A DNA stretch of 64,000 bases, taken from contig BGKB01000026.1 in assembly GCA_003116975.1 (NCBI GenBank), positions 248,001 to 312,000 of the forward strand, in the 5' to 3' direction. The stretch comes from Aurantiochytrium sp. KH105 (Eukaryota > Sar > Bigyra > Thraustochytrida > Thraustochytriidae). Shown here in pieces: positions 55,215 to 64,000 of the stretch. A model generated the notes under the pieces. That model saw only the letters and a program-made list of their open reading frames with translations, had not been told where the DNA came from and did not search any database. The translations under genes were made by a program, and so were the position numbers. Position 1 is the first letter of the stretch. Each line of letters opens with the position of its first letter.

Positions 55215-55788
55215 CGCGCCTTCGCTCGAGGTTTTGGTTTTGTTGGCGCGGCGGCGGCGGCGTCGCGCGGCAAAAAAATAAATAAATGAAAATTATTATG
55301 AAAAACAAAATCAATGGGAAAGGGAAATGCAAAGCAAAGCAAAGATAAAACTCGCTCAGGTGAGGCTTGTCACCTTCCTCTGGGTCGTCAGACTGATCAT
55401 ACGACTCCTCTCTCGTTCGTCTCCACAACTTCTTCGTCACCATCATTTTGAGGAAAAAACCTAAGCCACACAAAGCCAACGCGCTGCCAAGCCAAGCCAA
55501 TCCAAGCCAAGCACTTCACAGCAACAAAGTACCCTTCGAAGGAGGTGCTTTTCTCACTCCACCGTGACATCTACGACCCAGCCAGATCGCCCAATCCCCA
55601 TAAAACCCCACGCGCGCGCGCGAGCGAGCCTCGCGGTCTCCCAAAGAAACGCAAAGCCCGACCCCGAGCACGCGGTCAAGCCTGACCCTCGTCGCGGCGG
55701 GGCGTCTCTCTTCCCAAGGCGTCATCGCCAAGACCGACATCGGTCCCGCTCGTCCAGACCCGTTACAAGATCGACGGCGGCCGCGAGG
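55215..55788. other. Divergent promoter region, TAF10 / coiled-coil gene
   Basis: Gene-free. The left part is AT-rich (AAATAAATAAAT near 55276), with GCAAA repeats near 55330-55342, and CCAAG repeats lie near 55490-55512. The right part is GC-rich, with a GC/GAGC run near 55611-55630. No gene is recognised. Confidence 0.5.
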
Positions 55789-58179
55789 ATGGGACGCGCG
55801 GGCGGCGCGCGCGCGGAGGAGCTGCGCGCGGCGCTGGAGGAGGCCTCCGCCGCGCGGGCCGGCGCGGAGAAGAAGCTCGAGGCGCGGCTGGCGGCGCAGG
55901 CCGACGTCGGCGCGGCGCGGCTCGCGGCGGCGCGGCGGTCGCGAGACAAGGCCGCCGCGCGCGCCGCGGCCACGCGCGAGCGGTCCAAGGGCGTGCTCGC
56001 GGAGATCGAGGCCGCCCTGAGACGCGTGCGCCCCGTGCTCCCTGCGCACAAGACGCCCGGCGCAGAGAATGCGCGCGCGAACAAGAACCGCGCGGCGACC
56101 ACCGAGGCCGGCAGGGCGCTCGACGAGGCGGTCCTCGCGTACAAGCAGCACGTGGACGGCATGTTACCCGGCTGGCAGGTGGAAATGGAGCAGGATGCCT
56201 ATCGTCGACTGCGCAGGCTGCAGCGCGCCGAACTTGCGCTTAAGAAGCGGCGCGGGGCCGCTGCGGCAGCGTTCGAAAAGGAAAAGGCTCTCCGCGCTCT
56301 TCTCGCCGACAAGGAGCACGACGTCGAGTTGCTTCGAATGCAGGAGCAAGAAGAGCACGGCAAGCGAAATCGGGAACGCGCTCGGCTCGAGCAAGAGGCA
56401 CGGGCACGGGCTCTCGAGCGGTACGCCGCAGCCGCTGCGAGGCCAAGTCCCGCCGACGATGATGGTGAGGAGGAGCCACCACAAACGCCACAGCGCTCGC
56501 CCGTGTCTCGGCGCTCAACGCCAGTACCCGATCTTGTCACGCCGCTTCCACCCACTGCGATGAGACGCAGATTGCGTGCGCAGTTTCCGGACCTTGCCGA
56601 CGACGAGACGAACCAAGACAAGCGCGAGAGACCTCTTCATGAAGCCGTTATCGCGGCGACGCCACAGCGCAAGTCGCCTCGACAAATGGCTTCACCGCCG
56701 CCCACTCACCCCTATGATGCCACTCGTTTGAGACCAAGTCACGACGGTGCGCAAAGCCCTGCTTTTGAGCTTTCCTATGAATGGCAAAGTGTGCCTCTTG
56801 GGAAAACCTTGCCGATCCAGGCAGAACAACGATTGAACACTGCCAAGGGTTTGGGCCGCATGGCGCGCATTCCCCGCACATGGAACCTTGAGGTCTTGCT
56901 TGCTGAAAATGGCCGGCGCTTCGAGGTGCGTGTGCAGCAAAACGACGAGATCGAACTTGTTTCTCGAGAAGTGTCCACGCTCGCGTTTGGGGAAACCTCG
57001 CCGCTGACACTATCATGCAACGGCCACGATCTCGACCCGCGGCTTTCTGTAGGCGCCTACGGCTCGATGCTATTCACAGGTCAAGTGTTTGCGCGACGTG
57101 GGGCACCAAAGCGGCTAAATGAGACAACGCAAGCTTCTCACCGCGCCCCGGATGCACAACAAGGGGGAAACGCGCGTCGCACACCGGCGAGCGCTCAGCG
57201 ATGGGACGTCATTGCGCAGGACCTTTCGGCACTTTTGAGCGCGCTGCGCAATCCCAGTGCATCTGCTGATCTACGCGCATCAAAACTCGGATTGCTCGAG
57301 CCTGAGGACGATATTTCTTCAGCAGATACGAAGCGTCTCAAGAGCGAAATTCGTGCAGTGGGTCGCGCTGCGCTCGACGCCGAGAGCGTAAGCGTTGACC
57401 TTATGCTTCAGACTCTGTTCTCGCTACTCTCCGTTGACGCAGTTGGTCTGCTCTCACTTTCTTTGCTGGGTAGCGGCAGTATGACAACTGACCTGGATCG
57501 CGTGAGTGATGCGTTGTACAAGTTTCATCTTTCTTGCAAAGATGGCCGGGAGCGCGTTTGGACCATGCTAGTGGACTATTGGCAATGGGTTATTCGAGAA
57601 CGTCTTGTCTCGCGCGAGGACTTGGCAACGGTTTTTGTTCAAGTTCTGGTTCCTCCTGGCGAGCGCGTCGACGGTATTTGCGCTGCAAATATTCGATGGA
57701 TTGTGCGTGAGTTCTCTTCGCAAAATGCACCTGGCGCCGCACCAGATCGAGACGAAAAGGACAGTGCCTTACGCGAGACAGAAGGCCCAACTGAGCGGCA
57801 ATTTTCGTTCGATGAACTGCTTGGAGGGTCGCCAAAGCCATCTTCGCGTGAGCAACAGTCGGGCCTTGAGGTCGACGACGTTCACAGCGAAAGCACAAGT
57901 GAGCTTGACGCCAGTCTTTTGGCAACAGATCAGGTACAGGCAAACGCGCCGCGAGCACCGCGTCTGCATTTGGCACTTCGTGAGTTCGATCAGGATGAAG
58001 ACGAAGAAGATGAAAATGAAGGCGACGACGATGAGGAGGATAGGCGTGACAATGGACGGCATGAGTTGACAGCCCTCGACCAATTTGTAGCTGCCAACAG
58101 GCCCTCGCAAACGTCTGGAATCCTTGGCGAGTCCGCTGGTGATCCGGACGTCTTTTCAGACGATGAGTTTGACTTTTGA
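55789..58179 (+). CDS. Coiled-coil protein with acidic tail, unrecognised
   Basis: A 796-residue protein from ATG MGRAGGARAEEL in a good context (aggATGGg); in-frame codons upstream begin at GTG. Residues about 5-270 are Ala/Arg/Glu-rich helix with heptads, a long coiled coil. A disordered Pro/Ser/Arg stretch with PQTPQRSP-type motifs (about 285-370) follows; these look like proline-directed kinase sites. About 400-475 may be a small beta-grasp-like domain (WNLEVLLAENGRRFEVRVQQNDEIELV, then LTLSCNGHDLDP). About 510-660 is helical (LSALLSALRNPSA, VDLMLQTLFSLLSVDAVGLLSLSLL, RVWTMLVDYWQWVIRERLV). The last 60 residues are strongly acidic and end in SDDEFDF. I do not recognise the family; a cytoskeletal or centrosomal scaffold is possible but unproven. 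Confidence 0.75.
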   Translation: MGRAGGARAEELRAALEEASAARAGAEKKLEARLAAQADVGAARLAAARRSRDKAAARAAATRERSKGVLAEIEAALRRVRPVLPAHKTPGAENARANKNRAATTEAGRALDEAVLAYKQHVDGMLPGWQVEMEQDAYRRLRRLQRAELALKKRRGAAAAAFEKEKALRALLADKEHDVELLRMQEQEEHGKRNRERARLEQEARARALERYAAAAARPSPADDDGEEEPPQTPQRSPVSRRSTPVPDLVTPLPPTAMRRRLRAQFPDLADDETNQDKRERPLHEAVIAATPQRKSPRQMASPPPTHPYDATRLRPSHDGAQSPAFELSYEWQSVPLGKTLPIQAEQRLNTAKGLGRMARIPRTWNLEVLLAENGRRFEVRVQQNDEIELVSREVSTLAFGETSPLTLSCNGHDLDPRLSVGAYGSMLFTGQVFARRGAPKRLNETTQASHRAPDAQQGGNARRTPASAQRWDVIAQDLSALLSALRNPSASADLRASKLGLLEPEDDISSADTKRLKSEIRAVGRAALDAESVSVDLMLQTLFSLLSVDAVGLLSLSLLGSGSMTTDLDRVSDALYKFHLSCKDGRERVWTMLVDYWQWVIRERLVSREDLATVFVQVLVPPGERVDGICAANIRWIVREFSSQNAPGAAPDRDEKDSALRETEGPTERQFSFDELLGGSPKPSSREQQSGLEVDDVHSESTSELDASLLATDQVQANAPRAPRLHLALREFDQDEDEEDENEGDDDEEDRRDNGRHELTALDQFVAANRPSQTSGILGESAGDPDVFSDDEFDF

Positions 58180-58417
58180 TTGCTGCCGCGATTGCGCTTT
58201 TCTTCTTTCCATGGACAACGTCGGATCTATCGTCTTCGATCGACAGACCTTTATGATAATATTCTCTTGAAGGCTCAAGAACACCATCGAAGAGACGACC
58301 TTGCTGCATCTTTGGCTTTGTGCTATAAAAATAAGGTAATCAGGACATGCTTTATTGAAAAAGAAAGAAAGAAGAAGGTAGAACAAGCGGACAGTGACTC
58401 TTGCGCGGAAAATTCTT
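58180..58417. other. Convergent 3' region
   Basis: Between the coiled-coil gene and the seven-helix gene; AT-rich, with CTATAAAAATAAGG near 58321-58335. No gene. Confidence 0.5.
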
Positions 58418-59854
58418 CTAGGGCGTCAGGGTGAACGACAGATTCGAAGGCGGCTCAATATTGGACGAAGAGTCCTGCTTGGAGGAGGAGTTGTTCATGC
58501 GCGTGCGTCTCGAGGCCGCATGAGACGCGCGCGATTTCACGGCCTGACCACGGCAAATGAGAATGAGAAAGTGCGCATCGAGGATACGTGTCAAGTAGAG
58601 AAAGGTCCAAATGGAAATCCACGCGGGTGGGCCCGTGAGGAAAAAGGGAAGTGCCACGGCAGCAATGGCGAGAACAGAAAAGATCTTGGCTATAGCCGAG
58701 CCTAGGATATAGCGGCTCATCTTCTTCACAAAGCGAACCCTTTCTTCTTCCGAATTGGCCGCGGCGTCATGCGAGCTTACTTCATGCAGAATTTGGCGAA
58801 AGCGCGTCGCGTGCAAAATGTAAAAGCCCGTGATGAAGATGATAGCCAAGAGATACAATGACACGACGGGAACTTGCGCGTCTGTGGCTTCGACGGCGTG
58901 GCTACCAACAAGAACCATTGCAGCTATATCGGCGATAGCGAGTCCACCGGCGACGGCAAAAAGCATAATTCGGTGGCGCATTGCAAATGAGCCGTGCACG
59001 GTCGAGTAGAGGCGCAGAGAATGAGAAACCTCGTAGAACAAATACCCGACAACAAAGGAAGCTGCCGTGAAAATTCCCGTTACCATGATCACCATGCAAG
59101 TGCGGATGGATGCTGGGAGGGTGCCTTCCGTCCACAAGCCCTCAATGAGCGTAACGGGTGTAATAAAAAGGTAAAAGACCCACAACAAAAGAAGTGCAAT
59201 CACTGGAGCCGTGAGAAAGTATGGCGATCCCATGGTCGGATCCCTGGCGATTTGCCAATGGCGAACGAGCAATACACTCGCGTAGCACCATTGCAAGACT
59301 AAAAGGCCTCCGAGGATGCCTCGACCCCAGACTTTGAGAAAGGTGCTGTTAAACATGCGCTCAAAGTCAGATTCTTGCACCCTGAGATTGACCGTAAGGT
59401 TGGCGACGCGATTGTTGATAGCTTCCCATACCACGTCCGGAAATTCGCAGTCGATGATGGCACCGTCAAAGCCAGCGTACCGGTCTTTGGGCTGAAAGAG
59501 ATTGTCAGTCCATTCAAGACCGAGCCCAAGGTTTGGCTTAAATCTCCGCAGGTCATGTACAACGACGGCAGGTTCCGCCTGGATCACGGTCAAAAGATCG
59601 GTTGTCTCAAAGCAGTCCCAGTCGCGCTCATTCTCGTCCATGTTCACGTAGCTGATATCCGTGACGAGCATCTTGTCGCCCAGGGCAGTTTCTCCCAAGA
59701 CGCATACTTCTTCTTCCGTGGGGAAACCCACAATCTCGAGGCCATCATATTCCCTTTGCTGAACATTGCCCCAGAACTTTGAGGTGAAGGCACAAAAGAA
59801 CGTCTCGCCCGCGAGACTGGGCGGAGCCACAACGGTCGAAAGAGCTCCGGACAT
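58418..59854 (-). CDS. Seven-helix membrane protein with N-terminal ectodomain, orphan
   Basis: A 478-residue protein, ATG start. The first 190 residues form a soluble domain with NLT and NST glycosylation sequons and two cysteines; no signal peptide is obvious. Seven hydrophobic helices follow: ILGGLLVLQWCYASVLLV, FLTAPVIALLLLWVFYLFI, CMVIMVTGIFTAASFVVGYLF, MLFAVAGGLAIADIAAMVLV, VVSLYLLAIIFITGFYIL, ILGSAIAKIFSVLAIAAVALPF and ISIWTFLYLTRILDAHFLIL. A basic Ser/Asn-rich tail of about 50 residues ends it. The topology is that of a seven-transmembrane receptor, but no class signature such as DRY or NPxxY is seen. Orphan receptor or transporter; undecided. Confidence 0.78.
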   Translation of the reverse strand: MSGALSTVVAPPSLAGETFFCAFTSKFWGNVQQREYDGLEIVGFPTEEEVCVLGETALGDKMLVTDISYVNMDENERDWDCFETTDLLTVIQAEPAVVVHDLRRFKPNLGLGLEWTDNLFQPKDRYAGFDGAIIDCEFPDVVWEAINNRVANLTVNLRVQESDFERMFNSTFLKVWGRGILGGLLVLQWCYASVLLVRHWQIARDPTMGSPYFLTAPVIALLLLWVFYLFITPVTLIEGLWTEGTLPASIRTCMVIMVTGIFTAASFVVGYLFYEVSHSLRLYSTVHGSFAMRHRIMLFAVAGGLAIADIAAMVLVGSHAVEATDAQVPVVSLYLLAIIFITGFYILHATRFRQILHEVSSHDAAANSEEERVRFVKKMSRYILGSAIAKIFSVLAIAAVALPFFLTGPPAWISIWTFLYLTRILDAHFLILICRGQAVKSRASHAASRRTRMNNSSSKQDSSSNIEPPSNLSFTLTP

Positions 59855-61119
59855 GGCAGGTGTATGGAAGGAACAGTGGATGCTTCAATCAATGCATGTA
59901 ACCTGCAGCCACTCTTCGCCCACGATTCGGGATTGCTGCCCTCGTCCGCGTCCGCGTCCGTGGCTTCTGCACTGCACGCTGCTGGCTGCACACGCTTAAT
60001 GTTTTAAAAGTTAAAAGTGTGCACGGTCACAGGTCCAAGATGTGTCTGTGCATTGCACAACACTCAAGTACGTACCTTCGAGCCCAAGGTGGAGATGCGC
60101 ATCGTGGCGCGTGCTCGTTTGTGGCCAGCTATCAACCAAATGCGCACTGCACTGCGCCAATCATTTTCACACACCAGAGAGAGGGATAGGCCCATGTGGT
60201 GCATTCTTAGGAGCAGATGCAGCTTGTCGTCGCTCGCAATCTTGCGCGAGCTCTTTCCCGAGCCGCAGCATCTTTGCTTCTTGCTTGCACACCCCAGTCT
60301 TCTCTCTCGTGCTTTTCGCGATTCGGGCTGGTGGTGGCCTTTGCGCCCGTCATGCCTTACAACGACTCCAAGTACTACTACATGCACGCGGCGCGGCGTT
60401 TTCTTGGCGCGTGGCACTTCTTGACACCCGCTTCCCCTGTTGCTATCACTTGCATTTTCCCTGCCGGCTTGCTCTTGTCAATGGTCGGTCAAGGGTGTTG
60501 CGGGGAGGTACTACGACTGCGAGCCGCCCATCTCCACCTGCACTCGACTCCTCACAGCTAAGAGGTATACTATACTATAACATCGTCAGGTACGGCCCGA
60601 TCCCTCGTGCACGCTCACGGTCTCGCCCTCTTTCGCTGGTCGCTGCTCGTAGCGAAGCATCTCGCTTCCGCCATGCTCTTCGAGCTCTCTTTGCTTCCGT
60701 CTTGCCGCGACGACGCGGGCAAGCGCTCTCGCCGCAAAGTCTTTCCTGGCCGAAACGTGGACGAGAAGCTTGCTCCGCCTCGCCACCCGCGTGCGTGCAA
60801 GTCATGTGCTGAGTGGGGAGCGATGCGGTGCGATGCGATGCGAGACAAGTGATGTATGTATGTATGTATGTATGTATGTATGTATGTATGTGGTACAAGT
60901 GATGTGATAGGTCATGAGTGCCGTGAAGAGGCGTCCGTTGAGAGGCGTTGTGACTGACTTTTGCTGGGACGCATAATAATGCGAGGCAAGGCGATAACGA
61001 CGTCCACGACTGCTGCAAGCAAAGCCACTTGCGACAGACTGACCTGCGTCCGCGACGTCTTCGGGCCCCGCGGGATACAGGTTTCCCTGCGCGGCGCCCG
61101 CAAACCGCGCCGAGCTGCC
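59855..61119. other. Divergent promoter region, seven-helix / L-domain gene
   Basis: Gene-free 1.27 kb with a TGTA tetranucleotide repeat (60852-60891). Short frames are not credible. An in-frame extension of the rightward gene begins at a TTG (60961) or ATG (60979) but lacks a signal peptide at its start, so the ATG at 61120 was preferred. Confidence 0.5.
60852..60891. repeat. (TGTA)n microsatellite
   Basis: Ten tandem TGTA units in the divergent promoter region, about 230 bp before the chosen start of the L-domain gene. Confidence 0.88.
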
Positions 61120-62988
61120 ATGGTGCGGCCGAGGCTCGAGGAGGACGTTGGGGCCAAGACCGGGAGGCCGCGCATGGTCGCGGCGCTGCGAATCTGGGCC
61201 GCCGTAGCGCTCGGACTCGGAGCGCCAGCGACGGCGCGGTCGCCGTACGAGGCGCTTGCGTTCATAGGGGACGGGACGTCGGTGGACTGGAGACACGAAC
61301 CAGTGCATGCGTGGAGCACGGAGAGGCCCGCGAGCCTATGGAACGAGACAGACTATGCGGCCATGTGTCTCGCTGCAATCGCTTGCTCTGGCGATCTTGA
61401 TCTCACACATGATGAAGGCGCTCGAGTGTGCAGTAGTCTGACTGCCGGGACAATTCGCGTCACCGGCCCTCTGCGTCATCCTCCCGTTTGTCTCACTGAG
61501 ATTCTGGGCGGCGGTATTGAGATTATCGACAACGATTGGGTGACCTCCTTGAATGGCTTTGGAAGACTTACATCGGTTTCGGGCAGCATCACCCTCGATG
61601 GGAACCCCCATTTGGTGAGTCTCGGCGGTCTCGATAACCTCACGTCCGTTGGCGGAGATTTCATTCTGCGCAACTCTGGCGATGCCTTGACCCTGTCTCG
61701 ACTCGACGATCTCGTCGTTCAGGAACGATATCTTCAGAACGACTTCAATAGCTACGTTAAAGACAGCGCGCTTCATTTTCCGCGCAGAAAGGGACAGCGG
61801 ACGGGGACTTCTGTCGCTGTGGACGCGCTTGGGACGACCGTGTTTAGCGAAGACACTACCGCGGGTCTGCGGTCGCTTCATGGGCTTGGCAATTTAACAT
61901 CGATTGGGGGCGATTTGGTGATTGTTTCCAACACAGAGTTGCTGAACTTGCGTGGAGCAGAGAACCTCGCGCACGTTGGCGGCTCGCTGCTTTTGCGTCA
62001 GAATCTGCTCCTGGAATACGCCGAGGGCCTGGATGCGCTTCTCGACGTGGCGGGAGACGTGCTCGTGGAAGCCAATCCTCGACTTGCGGATCTTTCTGGA
62101 CTATTACTTCTCGGTTCCATTGGCGGCAATTGGACCATTTCGCAAAATGAAGGCATGACTGAGGTTGGAGCTCTTTCGAGCCTGACACGCGTTGACGGAG
62201 GCATCTTCGTCTACCGGAATGAGCGACTTACTCACTTTAGCCAATCACAGCCCTTGGGTCTTACTGACGTGGGAGGGTATTTTGTCGTTGAGGACAATCG
62301 TCGTCTAGCATCGCTACAGGGTCTCAACAATCTTGCGAGCGTGGGAGATGCTCTTATTATTGGGCGAAATCCTCAGCTTACGAGCCTTTCGAACGGACTC
62401 GAGACGCTCACAAGTGTTGGCGGCGACCTTTACATTCAGGGCGAGATGACCACCTATGTGGGACTCGATGGTCTCGAGCGCGTCGAGGGCTCCATGGTCG
62501 TGCATTCGATGCCATCGCTGACATCTCTCGAGGGTCTATCGGCACTGCAGCATGTCGGCAAGGACGTCCTCATGTACGCTAATCCAGTACTTGAGTCGGT
62601 GAGCGAGCTCGAGGCACTACGAAATGTTGGTGCACGGATACGCATTTACGAGAATCAAATGCTTGCATCAGTACAAGGCATGCTTGAGGCCCTTGCGCAT
62701 GTAGGAGCCTATGTGCGAATTAGCTTCACCAACGGTACAGTAGACTGTCCCGAGGGCACTGGTCTTGCAGTTGGCGAGCTGCCTCTCATTTACGACACAA
62801 CCGCGGAAGATCCATCGGTCACTGAAGCGGCGCAGATGACATCTACGTATGGGAATTGGTGTGTCTTCAATTGCAACTATCCAAGTATTGTCTGGCCTTC
62901 GGGCCGGCCTCGCATGTGGCAAACGCAAAGCGGAAAAATGTGGGACGCAACGCAAGGCCCCTATTGTGTTGAAGAGGCCACGAGCTAA
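61120..62988 (+). CDS. Secreted receptor-L-domain-like repeat protein
   Basis: A 622-residue protein from an ideal start (gccATGGtg); a second ATG 54 bp on (MVAALRIWAAVALGLGAPA) starts directly at a signal peptide and may be used instead. After the signal come a Cys-containing N-terminal part, then roughly twelve repeats of about 23 residues with the pattern LxxLxGLxNLxxVGGDLxIxxN (for example LVSLGGLDNLTSVGGDFIL, LTSLEGLSALQHVGKDVLM). This is the right-handed beta-solenoid pattern of receptor L domains and of fungal Ecm33/Sps2-like cell-wall proteins. A Ser/Thr/Arg-rich insertion interrupts the solenoid at about 200-250. The C-terminus is a cysteine-bearing cap (WCVFNCNYPSIVW), with no transmembrane helix or hydrophobic GPI tail. 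It is probably extracellular; the ligand is unknown. Confidence 0.85.
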   Translation: MVRPRLEEDVGAKTGRPRMVAALRIWAAVALGLGAPATARSPYEALAFIGDGTSVDWRHEPVHAWSTERPASLWNETDYAAMCLAAIACSGDLDLTHDEGARVCSSLTAGTIRVTGPLRHPPVCLTEILGGGIEIIDNDWVTSLNGFGRLTSVSGSITLDGNPHLVSLGGLDNLTSVGGDFILRNSGDALTLSRLDDLVVQERYLQNDFNSYVKDSALHFPRRKGQRTGTSVAVDALGTTVFSEDTTAGLRSLHGLGNLTSIGGDLVIVSNTELLNLRGAENLAHVGGSLLLRQNLLLEYAEGLDALLDVAGDVLVEANPRLADLSGLLLLGSIGGNWTISQNEGMTEVGALSSLTRVDGGIFVYRNERLTHFSQSQPLGLTDVGGYFVVEDNRRLASLQGLNNLASVGDALIIGRNPQLTSLSNGLETLTSVGGDLYIQGEMTTYVGLDGLERVEGSMVVHSMPSLTSLEGLSALQHVGKDVLMYANPVLESVSELEALRNVGARIRIYENQMLASVQGMLEALAHVGAYVRISFTNGTVDCPEGTGLAVGELPLIYDTTAEDPSVTEAAQMTSTYGNWCVFNCNYPSIVWPSGRPRMWQTQSGKMWDATQGPYCVEEATS

Positions 62989-63148
62989 TGTAAATGTAAA
63001 GTAGATGAGCAAGCATTTCTCCAAGGAGATGATTATGTTCAATTTCCGTTCTATTTTCTCGTCTTATTACTCGATTACATGATTTTCCTGTGGAGCCTCT
63101 CAAGCCTCGGAGTTTAATGTTTTTTTGTTTTTTTTTCAAAAGCTAGAC
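62989..63148. other. Convergent 3' region
   Basis: AT-rich 160 bp between the stops of the L-domain gene and the hydrolase, with a T-rich run near 63119-63138. It probably contains both transcript ends. Confidence 0.5.
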
Positions 63149-64000
63149 CTAGAGCCGAGCTGTCAAGGGAGCCTTCACAAAACGGTCGAGCAGGGCCATC
63201 ACGAGATGACCCCGACCAAACATAAAGTCAGTGTGAATATCAACGTGGTCGTGACGCTCCAAAATATAGGTTTCGAGAGCCTCATGGCCAATGTGTACGA
63301 GTTCGCGGTGCAAGGCCAGCGTCGAAGTAACCGGGACTGTGTCATCTTTCTCGCCGTGCAAAAGCATGATGTGTGGCAAAAGGTCGCGTTCGTCAACAGA
63401 AAGCTGGCGCACAAGACGCACTGGGCTGCGCGCTCGAAACTCCTCGAGCGTGGTGCCGTTCGCTGGCTTCATAAAGGAGAGCTCATGGACTCCGCGACCG
63501 CGTTCAAAGTCATAGTGCGTCTCAATATCAAAGGGTCCAGAGAGAAGCAGTAGTCCGTCGCAGAGTTGCTCACCCTGTTGCGCAGCCTGAATGGCGGCGA
63601 GCATGGAAATGTGTGCCCCTGAGCTGTGGCCCATTACCCGTGTTGACGATGCCCCAGGATACCGCTCTCGGGCCCAGCGTAAGGCGAGATTCACATCTTG
63701 AGCTTGCTCGTCGCTCTTGGCCCATGGGTAAAGTCTGTAGTTTAGCACGAGGACGAGAAAGCCCCGGCGTTCGAGCTCGAGGGCGTGCAAGGTGTACATT
63801 TCCTTGTTTCCAAAGCCCCAGGCACCACCGTGAACGAAGACGAGGATTCCGCGGGCAGCTGGCGCCGTGTCGGCGTCGCCGTAGACGTCAACCGTGTGTC
63901 TCTTGAGAGGCCCATAGGCAAGGCCACGAGCCACTTGCGAGTCCTTGGCGCCCACCACGTAGTCGCGCGCGAGGCTCGGTCTGAGCGCCACGAGCGCCGC
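63149..64000 (-). CDS. Alpha/beta hydrolase (HSL/prenylcysteine-methylesterase-like), 5' end beyond window
   Basis: The frame is open to the window edge, so the N-terminus lies outside; the first visible codons are not a start (a GTG at 63991 is internal). About 284 residues are seen. Motifs: the oxyanion HGGAWGFGNKEMY, VLNYRLYPWA, the nucleophile elbow GHSSGAH with the catalytic Ser, DDTVPV with the likely catalytic Asp, and HDHVDIHTD with the likely His. This set matches the HSL/carboxylesterase group, close in style to kynurenine formamidase and plant-type isoprenylcysteine methylesterases. Substrate is unknown. The C-terminus is complete (stop at 63149). Confidence 0.85.
   Translation of the reverse strand, partial: AALVALRPSLARDYVVGAKDSQVARGLAYGPLKRHTVDVYGDADTAPAARGILVFVHGGAWGFGNKEMYTLHALELERRGFLVLVLNYRLYPWAKSDEQAQDVNLALRWARERYPGASSTRVMGHSSGAHISMLAAIQAAQQGEQLCDGLLLLSGPFDIETHYDFERGRGVHELSFMKPANGTTLEEFRARSPVRLVRQLSVDERDLLPHIMLLHGEKDDTVPVTSTLALHRELVHIGHEALETYILERHDHVDIHTDFMFGRGHLVMALLDRFVKAPLTARL

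Noticed and set aside
1-64000. tRNA, rRNA, CRISPR array, riboswitch
   Set aside because: By eye no paired A/B boxes such as GGTTCGAATCC, no rRNA-like block and no regular spacer array were found; a tRNA scan would settle this.
1-64000. Retroelements, viral remnants, LINEs or SINEs
   Set aside because: No reverse transcriptase, integrase, capsid or long terminal repeat was recognised; the only transposon-related sequence is the hAT-derived gene.

Overview
The window looks like nuclear DNA of a GC-rich, intron-poor unicellular eukaryote. It carries about twenty large protein genes, nearly all single uninterrupted reading frames of 200 to 2,000 codons. Gene content is plainly eukaryotic: THO2, TAF10, a CHD remodeller, ARFRP1, an OS-9-type ERAD lectin, glutamine synthetase II, a MORN protein and an F-box/WD40 protein. 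Starts sit in purine(-3)/G(+4) contexts, and the one clear intron has GTAAGT...TAG borders. Compact intron-free genes with long divergent promoters and secreted or membrane proteins without clear homologues fit a thraustochytrid (Labyrinthulomycetes, stramenopile). That placement is inference, not proof.

Layout. 1-13 kb: a polyQ coiled-coil protein (-), a 4.1 kb gene-free GC-rich stretch, THO2 (+) and ARFRP1 (-), the last two meeting tail to tail with 74 bp between stops. 13-20 kb: a hAT-transposase-derived BED-finger protein (-), diverging from a dual-specificity-type phosphatase (+). 20-28 kb: a cytochrome b561-type membrane protein (-), type I mannose-6-phosphate isomerase (-) and an F-box/WD40 protein (+). 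28-36 kb: a CHD-type remodeller (-) with an unexpected PDZ-like domain, then a secreted protein (+). 36-44 kb: a polytopic membrane protein (+), glutamine synthetase II (-) and a MORN-repeat protein (+). 44-50 kb: an OS-9/MRH lectin (-) whose only usable start lies inside the last codons of a WD40 scaffold gene (-). 50-58 kb: a non-canonical poly(A) polymerase (+), the two-exon TAF10 gene (-) and a coiled-coil protein (+). 58-64 kb: a seven-helix membrane protein (-), a secreted receptor-L-domain-like protein (+) and an alpha/beta hydrolase that runs off the right edge (-).

Several genes belong to nuclear gene expression: THO2 (mRNA export), TAF10 (TFIID/SAGA), CHD (nucleosome remodelling) and a TRF4-like poly(A) polymerase (RNA surveillance). 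Others serve the secretory route: ARFRP1, the OS-9 lectin, mannose-6-phosphate isomerase and the secreted proteins. They do not form an operon-like system; genes alternate in strand and many pairs share divergent promoters.

The observations most worth following are the CHD-PDZ fusion, the domesticated hAT protein, the WD40/OS-9 same-strand overlap, a poly(A) polymerase with its own zinc-knuckle-like tail, and GAGC/GAGCA repeats that lie sense-oriented in many 5' leaders. No tRNA, rRNA, CRISPR array, retroelement or viral remnant was recognised.
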